DNA from: Linanthus parryae | Taxonomy: Eukaryota > Streptophyta > Magnoliopsida > Ericales > Polemoniaceae | Direction of reading: 5' to 3' | Assembly (NCBI GenBank): GCA_023055425.1 | Contig: JALGPY010000008.1 | Span: 19,379,359-19,443,358, forward strand | Length of the DNA stretch: 64,000 nucleotides | Part shown: one piece after another, positions 1 to 12,250 of the stretch | Numbering within the stretch: the first letter of the stretch is position 1 | Layout: each line of letters starts with the position of its first letter | The notes under the pieces: generated by a model | Databases searched by the model: none | Told to the model about the DNA's origin: nothing | What the model saw: only the letters and a program-made list of their open reading frames with translations | Program-made: the position numbers and the translations under genes

Positions 1-2514
1 GCTGGAAAGCTGAATATCCTAAAACGCAGGAGGAGATGAAAAATACTATATGCTCCAGATACCACTAACAATTGCTTTATTTTAGATGAATAAATATGCA
101 GATAAGAGAAGCACCCTCTATATTCTAAAGTTTTATCTCAACAATTATAGCTAAGAAAAAGTAAACCTAATCTATCGCTGAAGAAAATGGAATTGCTTGT
201 GTACCACCCCTTTGAAGCAGTCGCAGGGAAGTGCTCTATGAATCGAAAAAATGATCTTATTGATAAATCGATATCTTACTCAATAACTTTGAAAGAACAA
301 GCGAACAATAGCCTCACAAAAGATCAATTGATCATATAAATCACAAAGATTGATAGCTCACAAGGAGTACTTCCTGTCGATTTCTCAATTTGGTGAGCCG
401 GCCGGCAGAAGCCAATTTAGAGTATTTTTTACAGTGATTTGAATTAAGAATCAACGATGGAAGTTATATTTTTTTAGTGATTTTTTCTATGTTAAACTCC
501 AGTCCGCACTCTAAGAGAGAGCTGTATGTATCTGGCTATGAGATTCTGTAGGCTGCTGATAGCCGTTAGGGAAACTAAGCTACAACTTTCTTATGGAAAG
601 TAAATGAAGAGCGGTTACCCACCGCTCAACGGCGACTCACGGCATACCCTTCAATAACATGGCAGGCACTATTTCCTTAAAGCTGAGCACATAATCTTCT
701 GACCCAGATAAAGGGCAAATAACCCATTCAAATAAAAATTTATGGCCCCAAACAAGGCCAGTAACTTTGAGACTGACTTCAAAACAGAAATTTGATGTTA
801 TAGTAAGGATTACAAAAGGTTATATAGATTACCAAACCATCGTAAACAAAACACAGGAGGTTTTGATCAACATCAGAACCACGATGCTACATGAGCATGA
901 CCACCACAAAGTGGAAGTCATTCAAGCAACATGAAGACAGATTATGTAAAGATTCATACCAGAAGTCACTACTTCCATAAGCTCAAGAGAAAGTAGAAGA
1001 GAACATGCATCTTTAAGTGCAAGGTCATGGATTTAATGTTGGTTGAAAACCATGTACTTTTACGCTACAAAAGCCACCACAGAGTATGGCAGATAGTCTA
1101 GAAAATAAAACATATGAAAGGAAAATTAGCCAATTGTTCATCTCCGTGATTGACTACAGGGAGACAACTATAGCATTAAAACATTGCCAAATCCCTAGGA
1201 ATAACTAGTACTTACGATATTTCCTCAAAAAAAAAAAAACAAAAAACAAAAAAAAAAAAAAAACAAAAAAACAAAACAAAACAAAACAAAATAGGACTTA
1301 CGATACACTTTTCCTACAGATAATGGTGAATTTCCTCAGAAATTAATTTAATATTTTTCAAGTTTCAACATTCATACAAATAGCCTTAGAAAGAGAATCA
1401 AGACATATGGGCAAACTCATAAGACTAACAGGACTTGGCAAAATATGCAGCATTGCTTTGAATAGTATAGTTCCCACTCCTGAACAAACAGTTCGTGCAC
1501 TTAACCATACTAACATAGGAATAATGTACTTCAAAACTCTAAGATTCTTTTGTTTAGCTTGATTTATGCAATGTCTAATTCCACCGAATTTCTAGGGTAT
1601 GGTACACATGTTCCCATGAAAACTGAAAAGACATTGATCAAACTCCTCATTTCATTGTAGAATCAACTTCTTAGTGACAAATGTATCAAGGAATCTCACC
1701 TCAAAAGATGAAACACCATCTATGCCTCGAATTAAGAGATGAGACCAATCACTACCTAATCATCCCCAGCTTTTTACATTGCATCGAAAATATACTACCC
1801 TTCAATGAGAGTGTGCTGACACCTTGAGACAACATCATCAAATACACAAACAAACCCCCTTTATTAGCCTAATCACCAAAATATGCACAAATTTCATAAT
1901 CCCCATTGCCTATTAGGCAACCCGCAGAACCCCAATTCTCCCTGTTCACCATCCAGCAACATAAAACAATGATGACCCAGGCTCCTTCAACTCAACAGTA
2001 GAGCTTACTCTCTGCTAACTTCTAGCATCACATCTTATCCCAACAAACTTTGAAGTTTGATCTAAAACCCATTTGTTTAACAACTGTTCCAAAGTCCCAT
2101 AGAGTACCTATAACCCATTGTTACTACTCAAAACCCTAACTAGCTGTATCTATAACCTTACTCAGAGCCCAAACCCAGCCTGTAGTTCCAACTTACAGCA
2201 TCAAACCCCAAACTGCTACATCTACAACACACCAATAACCAAAATTAAAAATCCAAACTCATCCAAAGTCCTACTCAAAACCCTAACAGCTTCTTTCAAT
2301 AACCACTAATCAGAGTCCAAATCACCATCCAAAAGCCAAACTGCTACCATTTATCACAACACAAGTAAGTAAAATTAAAAATTAAAAATCCAGGAACACA
2401 AATCGCGCATAGCTAGAACATATCACTAGAGTTCACGAACCTAAACAACTACTTCTAGAAAAAATACGCAGTCGGCATTTGAGATGAGACGAACTAGGGC
2501 TGAAGAGAGAGTAC
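1..2514 (-). other. Long first intron (or flank) of the gene at 2515-2625
   Basis: No exon could be identified here on either strand. Reading on the minus strand, a splice donor (GTACTCTC) opens this stretch right after the exon ending at 2515, and the next exon probably lies beyond the left edge. A weak acceptor-like tract (pyrimidines then TTTTAG) sits near position 27, but I cannot show that it is used. The stretch also contains an A-rich insertion at 1220-1295 flanked by a 10-bp direct repeat. A diverged tandem duplication of about 135 bp lies at 2125-2393; each unit starts with CTCAAAACCCTAAC and ends with AAAATTAAAAATCCA. Confidence 0.4.
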
Positions 2515-2625
2515 CGGATTGGAGGAGATGACGGTGGAAGAGAAGAGGCCGCGAGAGGGGAGGCCGGCGAGGTACTTGGAGGCTCCGCCGAGATTGGAAT
2601 CGGGCGAAGAAGCGTTGCCAGCCAT
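2515..2625 (-). CDS. First coding exon of a small plant protein (partial)
   Basis: An ATG at 2625 opens a 37-codon reading frame ending exactly at a splice donor (CCG|GTAC), in phase 0. The peptide starts MAGNASSPDS and contains KYLAGLPSRGLFSSTV before the donor. The codons are GC-rich, unlike the surrounding AT-rich DNA, which supports a real first exon. The block around LAGLPSRG resembles, from memory, the N-terminus of short plant SAP-domain proteins (possibly the At5g63460 type). The diagnostic SAP domain would lie outside the window, so the product stays unassigned. The gene reads leftwards, in the same direction as the other host genes here. Confidence 0.5.
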
Positions 2626-3054
2626 GGCGCCCGAATAATAAGCCCTCCCTTCCTTCTCTGTCTAGATTTTTACAGAGCGAGTGAGTCAAATTATGTTCTT
2701 CGGTTGGTTGTTGCCGCAAATAGTCGAAATGTTTTACTAGTACAAGACGTTGCGCTTTTCCGATATATACGGGGTTTCATTTTATGAAATTTGGGCCAGT
2801 GTATGGTGTCTTAAGGCCCGGCCCACCCAATATAGATTTAAGTTTTGTATCTTCTTCATTTTACTTGTAGGTTTTCAAGATACGGGGTTAAAAATGGCAC
2901 GAAAATATAGGTTTAGGATCTTCATATTACTTGTAACTTTAAAGACACGTAATGAAAATCGCACGATCTGATCTTATCTTATCGTGTTCGTTAAGTTGTC
3001 GGATACTCTAATTCAGCAAAGTTATACACTTCATATCGAAGATGGACGGAGAAG

Positions 3055-4468
3055 CTTAAGTGTAGTAAAAGCATTGATATCCAAGATTTCAATTTAGCCA
3101 TACTCGGAAAACAGGTTCTCGAAGCCCTGCTTAGTAGAACGTTCAGCAAAATATTTCCCCCAGCAGAGCATATTTACAGTTGAAGCAAATAGTCAAGGCT
3201 CTTGTGTTTGGAGACGCATTTTATTATAAGCAAAATTTTAGTTCAAGAGAAACTGAGATGGAGAATTTGCAACCGTGAGAATTTCGATGTGTTCAACGAT
3301 TCATGGTTACCTAAGACTCCGTTCTTTCAAAGTCATAACTCCAAACACAACCAATATTCAAGTAGTCATAAGTGAGATGATTGATATGGATATGAGGAGA
3401 TGGAATCAAGAGAAACTACAGATTTTTCTGATATCAGCGCACACGGAAGAAATAATGAAGGTACCTCTACCAAGAACACCTGAAGCAGATAAGCTTATGT
3501 GGCAGATAATGAACAATATTCTGTCAAGACAAGCTATGTCTTGCAACACAAATGCATATAAGACAAAATAGTAACAAGAGAGAATTTAAATAACGAAAAC
3601 AATTGAAACTAGCTTTCACAGTTGTGGACAACTAAAATCCCCAAATGATGCAATTTATGAATTTGGAGGGGGGCGACAGAAAGTTTTACCGGTCCAAAAA
3701 ATGCTTACTTTTGAGGATAATCTCGACACCTGACATATGTTTGAGATGCAACAGATAAATAAAAAATGAAGATAATGTTATTGGAAGATGTCCAATTGCA
3801 AAGAAGGTGTGGTCAACATTCTACGGCTAGTCATTCCTACTCGAAAACACATAAATCGGTTAGAAATTGGATTCAAGATATGATGGTGGAGGAAACATAA
3901 AAGGAATAACCCTAATTTGCATTTTATGATGGAATCCCCGATGTAGCATAAATCAATAAATCTTCAACCGAAAAGAAGTAACTCCAAAAGAGAAGTTGCA
4001 GGAATTTGAGAAAACAGTCCATAATACTCATCAGGGGCTCAAACAGCAAGTATCTGGTCGACATGGCAAATCCCATTTCATTTTGGAACAACACCGAAGA
4101 CGCCGAAGGAGGAAGCTATCCGGTAAGGCTTATCGTTTGCCGTGAAAATGGGCTACACAAACTTTATGGGTGCTCTCGCCTAGTAACAGAGGTGGAAGAG
4201 GGACGGTCTTTCGAAAAGTGGAGCAATTATTGAAGAGGTAGTGCATCTGCTTCGAGACAACAATCAAATCTCAATAAGATACATCAGGCGTACAAAGAAT
4301 TCATCCGCACACGTACACTCCAAAATTGCAACCTTGATCGAAGTAACCAGTTGTGGTTAGATAATGAGCCCATGTACGCAAAAGAAATTATTCAAATTGA
4401 TATAATGGGCCTCTCAAGAACAATAGTTGATTAATAAAAGTTAGCACAGTCTATTCTAAAAAAAAATT
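3055..4468 (+). mobile_element. Degenerate LINE (L1-type) 3' fragment
   Basis: Broken reading frames on the plus strand follow the order of the 3' half of plant LINE ORF2. Around 3085-3240 there is an NLAILGKQ-type block as found after the reverse transcriptase. At 3275-3500 comes the segment with FKVITPN, RRWNQEKL and PLPRTPEADKLMW that precedes the zf-RVT zinc-binding region. At 3770-3830 are remains of the zf-RVT region (CPIAKKVW). RNase-H-like remains run to about 4330. The fragment ends near an A-rich tract at 4459-4467. Many stops and frameshifts show it is long dead, and the 5' part with the reverse transcriptase core is missing. Confidence 0.75.
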
Positions 4469-4930
4469 GAAGAAGACGAATAAGGAGACCAAAACAGAAC
4501 GTGAAAGATAGCACATATGCCAATAGAGATTCTTGATCCATATGGTCGACCAGATTAGAATTAAGAAAAATAGTTGTGGATGTATAAGATTTATAGCCTC
4601 AATGTTTCTAAAAATATTATGTCAATTAAGTCTCTACAGACATTCTGAGAAGTGAGAATGCATATCTTCATCTCCCCCCCTAAATTTTGTTGTCAAGTTT
4701 CCAAACATACTAGAACATAAGTTGGGTCACTGGCACTAAGTTTTGTAGCAATGAGATTATGGATAGAGGCTGTGATTCAGTGAGTAATCAAAATGCTAGA
4801 TACAATGTTGTTTGGTTCTATAAATTTTCAGCCACAGGTGTCTAGAAGATCCAATGATCAACAATAAAACACAAGCACAGCTTACTTCATATTTGAGCAG
4901 TATTGTTTTCATTTGAGAATTGAGAGACAC

Positions 4931-5076
4931 AAGTTTCCCAGCAGGAGCTCAGCGGCTATCCCAGTTGGTTAGGGAGCCTTATAGCCAGCTCGTTGGCTTG
5001 GGTTCGAGCCCCCCATAGACATAGGCTAGAGTAGATTTCTTACCTTGTATCCAAAAAAAAAAAAGTTTCCCAGCAG
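4931..5076 (+). mobile_element. tRNA-derived SINE with 14-bp target-site duplication
   Basis: The body (4945-5062, about 118 bp) has an internal RNA polymerase III promoter: an A-box-like stretch (TATCCCAGTTGG, 4957-4968) and a B box (GGTTCGAGCCCC). It ends in an A tract after TTGTATCC. The body is flanked by a perfect direct repeat, AAGTTTCCCAGCAG, at 4931-4944 and 5063-5076. Structure, tail and duplication together identify a SINE mobilised by LINE machinery. The intact duplication suggests a fairly recent insertion. It lies 3' of EXO70F1. Confidence 0.9.
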
Positions 5077-5479
5077 TGATGAATTTTAGGAGTCTGCAAA
5101 CCCAGTTTTCATAGTATAAATTTCAAACCAGAGGATGTCCCAAGAGCGAATAGTAGAACCAGACCCACGAATGTGTAAACGCACCTTCCAATGGCAAGAG
5201 AAGATAAAAGCGCCCTAACAGAAACAAGATTAAAGAGTGGCAAAAGACACGAAATATGTAGCCTTGTTTTTGCGACATCACATGTATCAAAATTTTCTTC
5301 TGTGTTCAATTGTTTCCATCACAGGTCACAGACAAACCGAAATGCAGGCTTGTAACTACTTGCTTGCTTACCAGAAAGTTTCCCGCATTTCATTGAGTTA
5401 ATACTTAGAAGGCCTGCAATTGAGTCTCTCATTTGCCGTATACTGGAGACAATCTACCAGAAAAATATACGTCAAATGA

Positions 5480-5556
5480 GAAACTCAGATATCAATCCAC
5501 CAAATGTTGAAACTCGGATATCGATCCACCAAATGTTGAAACTCGGATATCAATGT
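5480..5556. repeat. 29-bp tandem repeat, about 2.7 copies
   Basis: The unit begins GAAACTC(A/G)GATATC and ends CCACCAAATGTT. It is repeated at 5480-5508 and 5509-5537, with a partial third copy at 5538-5556. The first two copies differ by two substitutions. The rest of 5077-6080 shows no gene and is expected to include the EXO70F1 3' UTR. Confidence 0.8.
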
Positions 5557-6080
5557 CCCACATTATGAGACCTGGGATGGAATGAATCCAGTAAATCTAA
5601 TTACTGAAGTTTTCGCTCACCTGCACAACAAGAAGTCATCTAACATCTGTTTTGCAGGCGAAGGATCTAACAACTGCCTGCAAAAATCATTCCCAGAATG
5701 CACCAAGGCACAGCTATCTCATACAGAAAACCAGATTCTACAGCCAAAATGATCATGCAACAAACCCCATCATATGCAAGAAACTTTTCAGAAAATCTAA
5801 GTTCAACTCTAAGAGCAATTCACAACAGAAAATTCCATAAAAAAAAACACGAGCACCGGCAAGTTCCCACACATGAAAAAGAACCTATGAAAACATGTAC
5901 AAAATTATTACAGTATATAGAGAGAGAGGGTATGACAGCCTTTTAAAATTTAACCTGTATATCAACCCGTTAAAACCAGCAGAATCACAAACAAGCTTCA
6001 TGCTGAATTCTAGGGTAACCCGATTCCAACTAGTCCTTGAAAAGATCCCTTACCAGCTACGCGATCATCCTTGGAGGGCC

Positions 6081-8015
6081 CTACGTGCTTTTCCTTCTCG
6101 AAAGGTGTAAAACCCCCGGCGTCCCTTCAAACAGATCCGATAGATAGTTCTCTAAATCTTCAGGATAGTACTTGATATATTTCCCGGCGTGTCTACTACT
6201 CTCTAGATGATTCCCAAACCTCCCCATGAAGGAGCGATAAGCCGGAAGAACTTTCTCAGAAATGGATATCCTAAGCTCTTCGCGAAGTTGAGCATCCGGA
6301 ACCTTCCACGCCGTCTGAGCCCTATAGATCTCCTCGAAATGCGCGTTGAAGTTCTTGAACCGTTCCTTCAAAATCGTCCTCGATGCATTATTACTTGAAC
6401 TCCCCCCACTAATCCCCTCGTCCTTCAAACATAGCAAAACTTTACTCCACGCTGCTCGAAGATAGCTCGTCGCGTATTGCCTGACTTGACCACGGTGCTT
6501 CCTCACCCAATGGTCACCCAAAAGCTTTGCGAGCTCCGAATCTTTTACCTTTTGGACTATATAGAGGATGTTATTCATCAAGAAAACATATTGCATTGCC
6601 GGATCCTCGTACATCCTAGATTTCTCCTCAAGGTTCGATTCAAGTGATTTTATTAAGGTAAGGAGCCTACGACCAATGGGGCTCATATCTTCTAATGCCA
6701 AGTTATCGCAATGTAAATCATCATTCTCGTCGGATATAGTCTCTAGGAGTTTATTCAAAGATTCGCTATAATCCACAAGCAATCTCACATAATTCATTAC
6801 ATACCGCGTCAAAGGATGAATCTCCGCTCCTTGGATCGGTTTCCTAGACGATTCGCCTTGGACAGCGTTCTCGAACTCCACGAAGGTTCCGATCGCCGCC
6901 ACGCCGAGTCCGTCGAGTACTCCTCTAGCTTCACTGCAAACTAACTCGCCGGATTCCTCATTGAACAATGATTCTAACTCGGGCGAGATTGAAGCTAAGG
7001 CTTCGTACATGTCGAGGATTCGGAAGAGCTTCTCAGACGATCTTTTAGCTATCACAACCGCTTCTCCGAAATTCAGCAACTGAATCACACACCCCTTTGA
7101 CGTTTCCACAAAGCAAACCTCCTTGATCGTTTCGGATGACCCGAATATCTGCTCACAAATCCGTTTCTCGCCCGGTAAGAGCACGCGGAAGACGATCTTC
7201 ACCGATTGACACCACTTCTTCATCTTCTCATCCAACGAATTCCACTCAATCTTCTGAACCTCCTCAATACTAAGCTTCTCAACACCAAGAATCGACAAAC
7301 ACTCATCAAGAACATCTCTCCGAATCGAGCTATAAACCTGGCAGCATTCCTTTTCGTAACCGGACCGAATCATCCGATCAGCAATCTCCCTCAGCTCATC
7401 AACAGCCTCAGGGAGGATCAAGTCGACACAAATGTCATCACCTAAGCTCAAACCCCTCTCATGACAGAAGCTCTTGCGATCAATATCTTCTCCAAAACTC
7501 TCAAAATCGATTACTCCACCTTCTGTCGACGCGAACGATAACGAACCGCGGCGGATCGAGCCGCGGAGGCTCTCGGCGTCGAGCGGGACCGTGTTCCGGA
7601 TCAAAACATGGCGAAATTCGTCCTCTAAACGACCCATAGCGACCTGAATTGCGACTTCGGCTCGATCCACGACGTCGTTTTCTTCGGAGTTCAGATCGCC
7701 GAGGAATTGGAGAATCTCGTCGACGGCCGCGAGATAATCGGCGGATTCCTCTTCCCAAGGGGTGGAGTGACGGGAGGATTCGGACGAGTTGTCGCACTGG
7801 AGAATCACTTTCTCGGCGGATTCGAACCGGGAGGAGACGACGTCGTTTTGGGAGTCGGAATCGGACATGAGGGTGCTGATTTTCTTCAAGCGGTTGTCGA
7901 AGGTGGAGAAGATGGTGATCATGTCGTCGGTGGCGTCCTTGCCGGCGTTGAGGCTCTTTAGGATTTGCTGAGCTGTCGCCATCACACGCTCCTGACCCTC
8001 GATCGTCGCCGCCAT
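6081..8015 (-). CDS. EXO70F1: Exocyst subunit EXO70, F1 type
   Basis: An intronless 644-codon frame. EXO70 is a subunit of the exocyst, the octameric complex that tethers secretory vesicles to the plasma membrane. Its C-terminal helical rods bind phosphoinositides. The N-terminus ([20 protein letters not shown], then [12 protein letters not shown]) matches the F1 subgroup as I remember it. The C-terminal half (about residues 270-630) carries the Exo70 domain, including [14 protein letters not shown] near residue 395 and the terminal [20 protein letters not shown]. Length is slightly below that of the Arabidopsis F1 protein. The start is the first ATG, in a good context (TCTCCATGGCG), with in-frame codons continuing from it. 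Plant EXO70s have expanded into many paralogues; F1 is one of the conserved single-exon ones. No frame damage is seen. The family call is very secure and the F1 subgroup likely. Confidence 0.93.
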   Translation of the reverse strand: MAATIEGQERVMATAQQILKSLNAGKDATDDMITIFSTFDNRLKKISTLMSDSDSQNDVVSSRFESAEKVILQCDNSSESSRHSTPWEEESADYLAAVDEILQFLGDLNSEENDVVDRAEVAIQVAMGRLEDEFRHVLIRNTVPLDAESLRGSIRRGSLSFASTEGGVIDFESFGEDIDRKSFCHERGLSLGDDICVDLILPEAVDELREIADRMIRSGYEKECCQVYSSIRRDVLDECLSILGVEKLSIEEVQKIEWNSLDEKMKKWCQSVKIVFRVLLPGEKRICEQIFGSSETIKEVCFVETSKGCVIQLLNFGEAVVIAKRSSEKLFRILDMYEALASISPELESLFNEESGELVCSEARGVLDGLGVAAIGTFVEFENAVQGESSRKPIQGAEIHPLTRYVMNYVRLLVDYSESLNKLLETISDENDDLHCDNLALEDMSPIGRRLLTLIKSLESNLEEKSRMYEDPAMQYVFLMNNILYIVQKVKDSELAKLLGDHWVRKHRGQVRQYATSYLRAAWSKVLLCLKDEGISGGSSSNNASRTILKERFKNFNAHFEEIYRAQTAWKVPDAQLREELRISISEKVLPAYRSFMGRFGNHLESSRHAGKYIKYYPEDLENYLSDLFEGTPGVLHLSRRKST

Positions 8016-8482
8016 GGAGATTGGTTTCTTACAGTACTTGATATTAATAAAGATAAATAAAAACTCACTGGGATCTAGGGTTTTGAGAAGGGACTGACCT
8101 TTGAGAACCCAGATCGGGAGTGAAGAGGGTTTTGGGGGTTTTGAGTTTAGAGGGCGGTTGAATCCATTTCCGGCGAGTGTGTGGTTTATGGGTGTGTTTG
8201 GGTTTCTCTGTTTAGAGGGTGGCTGAATCTGTTGGCCGGCTATGAAGGTGGGGGTGTAGACCTAGAAGTCAGAGAGAGGAGATGGTAACGTACTGTGTCC
8301 GATCGAATATCTTTTTTTTTTTTTCTATTTGTTTATTATTTAATAAGTTTTTTTTTTGGAAAAACATTTGGTTTTTTTGATAGAATTTTTCTGTTTTAGA
8401 CATTGATTCTCTTTGTTTGTGCAATAATTGCAATCTCACCCGTCCTTTGCAAATTGTATAATTACACACTCGGAACTGCACA
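8016..8482. other. EXO70F1 5' UTR and promoter region
   Basis: Reading minus, this holds CT-rich leader sequence with AAACCCTAGATCC (near 8070), typical of plant 5' UTRs, and possible UTR splice signals. T-rich homopolymers lie at 8310-8360. No other gene was seen. Confidence 0.4.
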
Positions 8483-8647
8483 ATTAGAATGGAGAAAGTA
8501 TCCATTGGGGCTTGCCCCACCACTGTGGCATGTCTGCGTGGTTCCATCTGACTAATGCATATTTGTCAGAAGGTGAATAGTGCGCCCCACCACGCAGGCA
8601 TGTCACAGTGGTGGGGCAAGCCCCAATGGATACCTTCTCATTAGAAT
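8483..8647. mobile_element. hAT-like MITE with 8-bp TSD
   Basis: The body at 8491-8639 (149 bp) has nearly perfect terminal inverted repeats of about 48 bp, beginning GAGAA(A/G)GTATCCATTGGGG and including GGCTTGCCCCACCAC. It is flanked by ATTAGAAT at 8483-8490 and 8640-8647. An 8-bp duplication with long inverted repeats points to a non-autonomous hAT element. It could fold into a hairpin if transcribed. It lies just upstream of EXO70F1. Confidence 0.8.
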
Positions 8648-9445
8648 TGCCCTATTATATGGGATATGAGAGTGGAGAGATCTCTGATTTAGTAATCTAA
8701 TATATTTAGAACATAAAATTATATTTTTGGAAAACTTGAGTTATTATTGATCATCCTTTGAATTTTCACAAACTCCACTGGTACTCTTAAGTTTGAGATT
8801 TTTTATTGTTTTATTAATTACAAAAATATTTCTATTGATTCTCAATCCTTGCACCTTGTTTACAATGAACTTTGACACAACTCTTTCTAAATTCAGGCTC
8901 GTTTGTCCATTAACGAGCTCGTAGCTGATGACAACTACATAGAGATATATGGTGCATTGTCCTATACTTGACCTTTGATAATTTTTTGGTGAGAATTTGT
9001 TGAAACTTGAAAATATGAATGATTGTAATTAATTGTATTTTTGAAACATAACATGTGAAATGTAAAATGTCGGATGAAGCACAGTACGTTTTACTATTAT
9101 TTATATAATTACAATAATAACTTGACTGTTTAGGAATAAATGTTTTTCAGCGTCTAATTATATTTGTGAGACTTACACCATATTTTCACACACAAAAAAA
9201 AGGAAAGACAAACTAACACATTATATTCATGATGCTTGTGCAACATTCGAAACTTTTGGTATAGATCACTTATTGTTGGGGTTTGTTTGAGATTACAAGG
9301 CTCTAAAAATAGTTACGTATTCACATTAACTGACAATATGAAAGCATGATGAATTACACATTGTTGTGAAGCTACATATTTTTACTTTCGAACAAAACGA
9401 CTTTGTGGTGAACATGATTTTCTCAATTTTGTTCTCTTTTGAGAA
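8648..9445. other. AT-rich intergenic DNA
   Basis: No coding frame, RNA gene or element edge was recognised. This flank is continuous with 11204 onward once the inserted element at 9461-11188 is disregarded. Confidence 0.5.
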
Positions 9446-11203
9446 TGATATACTCATTTTTTTTTTGCGCGAGCAGAAGAACATCAATTAATATAGGGCA
9501 AAGTACACAGCATCTACTATTACAAGTATAGCAAACAACTAATAGGCTAACAAGAGACCTACAACTTCTAGCTAAGAAAACAAGCAAAGCTACAAAGATC
9601 AAGAACATAACAAAATACATAATAAAAACGAACAAGAGGAATCAGGATGGAAGACTTGCGGACACCACCTGTGGAGAAGACAAGGAGAGATATCAAAGGA
9701 AGCTAATAAGAAGAAAACATATAACAAAGAGGTAATAAAGATTAAAGGTTAAAAACGATGAGTCCTCGAGTCTAGTGGCTCCCAAAATTTGAAGCTCGGC
9801 CTCAATTTCTTGTTCGGATGATGAGTCGGAGAGTGTGGTCTACTCCAATTATCCCTTCGCCGCTGAAACGGTTCAGAATCATAGGACCCAAACGGGCAAG
9901 ATGCCTCCTCATGAACCTCCATAGGAACGGCTGGCTTAAAGTAACCTGATAAATTTTCCGAGCAATGGGCCTTCTCGGATATGCACGGCTTTGATCGATC
10001 CCATGAGCTTTGGGGCCCGTGTGGAGTGAGAAAACGACGACGTAGCAGTCAATAAGGAACTTGAATAGCTCCTCTTCCCTCAGCAGCTAGATGAGGTGGT
10101 CTCTTCACAACTTTCCAATACCAGTCTTTATCAACAAGGATCACCTGTTTGGTCATTGGATTGACAAATCTGAACTTGCCTTTTCGGGTATCCTCATTGG
10201 AGCTGGTCATGATGCATGCAATCTCCTTGCATGTAAGATCAGGCACCCAAATCTTATGCGGAGATAAACGAAGACTTAAAAGTTCATCCCGACTATTGTT
10301 ATATTTTAACAGCTTAACCTCATGGATAGCCGGATGAAACTCGCCTTGCATCTGAATTCACTTGCACTGATGAACTGTTTCAGCCCAGAATATGAGCCTC
10401 TTGGAGAAAAAGCGCACTTTCTTCTTTGTGGGTTCCAAAAAATGTGTACGGAACAAATTCACGAGAGATCGCGGTTGTTCTTGATAGCTCAAAGCCCACA
10501 CTTTAGGCAGACGATCTGACTCGCTTCATGATAAAATAAGATCAATTTCACAAAAGATAAAAAGCAGAGAACAGAGACCAGTGAGAAAAGGAAAAAGAAG
10601 AGAGAGACGAAACCCTTGAAAGAGGTCAATTTGGATAGGAATTAAGAAGCCCACTTAGTGCAGAGAATTAATTGAAGAAAAAGAACAAAACAAAACCCAG
10701 CGGAAACCTGAATTCGAAAGGAGAAAGTTTTGAACAAACCCGCACTGAAAACTGAATGAAGGACAGATTGGCGAGCCCGATTGTTGCAATTCGGGAACCG
10801 CCGAAGCTGAAACGAAACAGGAAAACAAAAGCAAGGGCGAAGCAGGAGGATTGACTTCGCCAGAAAACCGATTGTGACCAGAGGGTATGAAACAAACGAG
10901 ATGTGGAGATGAACTTGCTTTACCTAAACAGCATAAAGATCGCCATCGACGAAAACAGAGAGAAACATGGAGTGAAGGAAGGAACTACCCACAAGAACTG
11001 GTCCGAAGGATGAGCGGATCTGAGAAAAACGGAAAGAAACGAAGAAAGGGGAAGATAACTCTCGGCGGCGGCGGCTAAGCAGCGAGAGACAGAGGAAAGT
11101 TAGGGTTTTCAAGGGAATGTGATGTTTTCAAGAGAGTGGAGAGAGCATTTTCTCTCTCTAACGCCCCACCCCTAGTTGATTAGAAAGTTGATATACTCAT
11201 TTT
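9446..11203 (-). mobile_element. Poly(A)-tailed retroposed element, 1.73 kb, 15-bp TSD
   Basis: The duplication TGATATACTCATTTT occurs at 9446-9460 and 11189-11203. Read on the minus strand, the body begins with a CT-rich leader (about 11160-10950, containing AAAACCCTAAC and CCGCCGCCGCC) and ends in GCTCGCGC followed by an A tract (T run at 9461-9466). This is the architecture of target-primed reverse transcription. The longest frame (10049-10351, 100 codons, QGEFHPAIHEVKLLKY at its start) matches nothing I know. No reverse transcriptase is visible. It may be an internally deleted LINE, or a retrocopy of a host mRNA; the leader looks like that of a plant gene, which makes a retrocopy plausible. 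Confidence 0.75.
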
Positions 11204-12250
11204 AAGTGACAATCATGTTGCATTTGGTGCTTTTGTTCAATATGTGTTTGATTTTCTTCATAAGACACTAAAAATAGTACAATAAGTGAAATTGTCTCCC
11301 AACAATAGTCATCTTGAACTTGTAAACGCGCATTATATATCTGTTTTAATATGAGTATATAAATTTAATAAAAGTTTGAGAAGTAGTCAAGTCAAATCTA
11401 ACATATGTGTCTTTTTTCTCCCGAAAAAACAGCATATGTGTCTTTCTACATATTCAAACAGTTAAGGCCGTTGTATTTGTGCATGGAGTGAAACTATGTT
11501 TGATTTTTCTACTGACGAAGATGTAAAACTACTATACAATTTATCAAATATCAACCCAAAGTCATTAAAAATGTAAAACAGTAAAAAATCTATGATTGTC
11601 TTGCTTATCAAAACTCAACCCCATCTTCATGACCACAAAGATTTGAAGGAACATATAAATATGTTGTTGGTCGGTTAAGCAAATATCTCAAAATATATAG
11701 TATATTTTCTAAAATTATCTAAGAGCTTAATAAAAAATAAAACCATAGGTGAGGTGGTGGGACATTTCAAACTCAATTTGATTTATTAATGAAATATCTT
11801 AAGAAGTCAGAGAATTTGTTGGGCATGTGGGGAGGAGGTGGACTGAAGTCGAAGTCTAACCAACAAATTTGACCGGTCACCAGTTTCAAAAGCAAGTTGA
11901 TCCATGTTTTGTTTTGTCCTCTTCTTTCTTCTTCTACCAAGATTAGCCGTTGATGGTTGTTGACTTGCTCCTATGTAGATGTAGATCGATCCTTGTGCCA
12001 GCCATTGACAAAAAAGAACTGTTTGATGCTTACGCTAACATGGCTTCTCCTCCTTCTAGCACTCGACCCTATGCTATTGTGTTCACACCCGTGGCTTTGA
12101 CCAATTTCTCGATTGAGATGCTTCAATTTACTAGAAACAGGTTTGCCATTGAAGTAGTCTATCCAACTTACATACAAACAGATTGATTAACAGATGTACT
12201 AATTCGAGATCTTTAGGAACTCAAAGGTGAACTATTAACATTATGGGTTA
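11204..12250. other. Intergenic DNA without a recognised gene
   Basis: AT-rich. It contains a 13-bp direct repeat (CATATGTGTCTTT, 11402-11414 and 11433-11445) around an 18-bp insert with a short A run. An open 78-codon plus-strand frame at 11950-12186 has a fair ATG (12039, ATGGCTTCTCC) but resembles no known family and is open on both strands. I do not call it a gene. Confidence 0.4.

Noticed and set aside
2118..2309. Telomere-like AAACCCTAA words
   Set aside because: Only isolated AAAACCCTAAC copies belonging to a diverged tandem duplication; not a telomeric array.
4945..5062. A tRNA gene
   Set aside because: A and B boxes are present, but there is no cloverleaf acceptor pairing, and the A tail with TSD identifies a SINE.
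7501..7961. Open frames on the plus strand and other minus frames within EXO70F1
   Set aside because: Shadows of the GC-rich 5' end of EXO70F1; Arg- or Gly-rich without family resemblance.
11950..12186. 78-codon frame with MASPPSSTRPYAIVF
   Set aside because: Open on both strands, no homologue recognised, no splice or promoter support.
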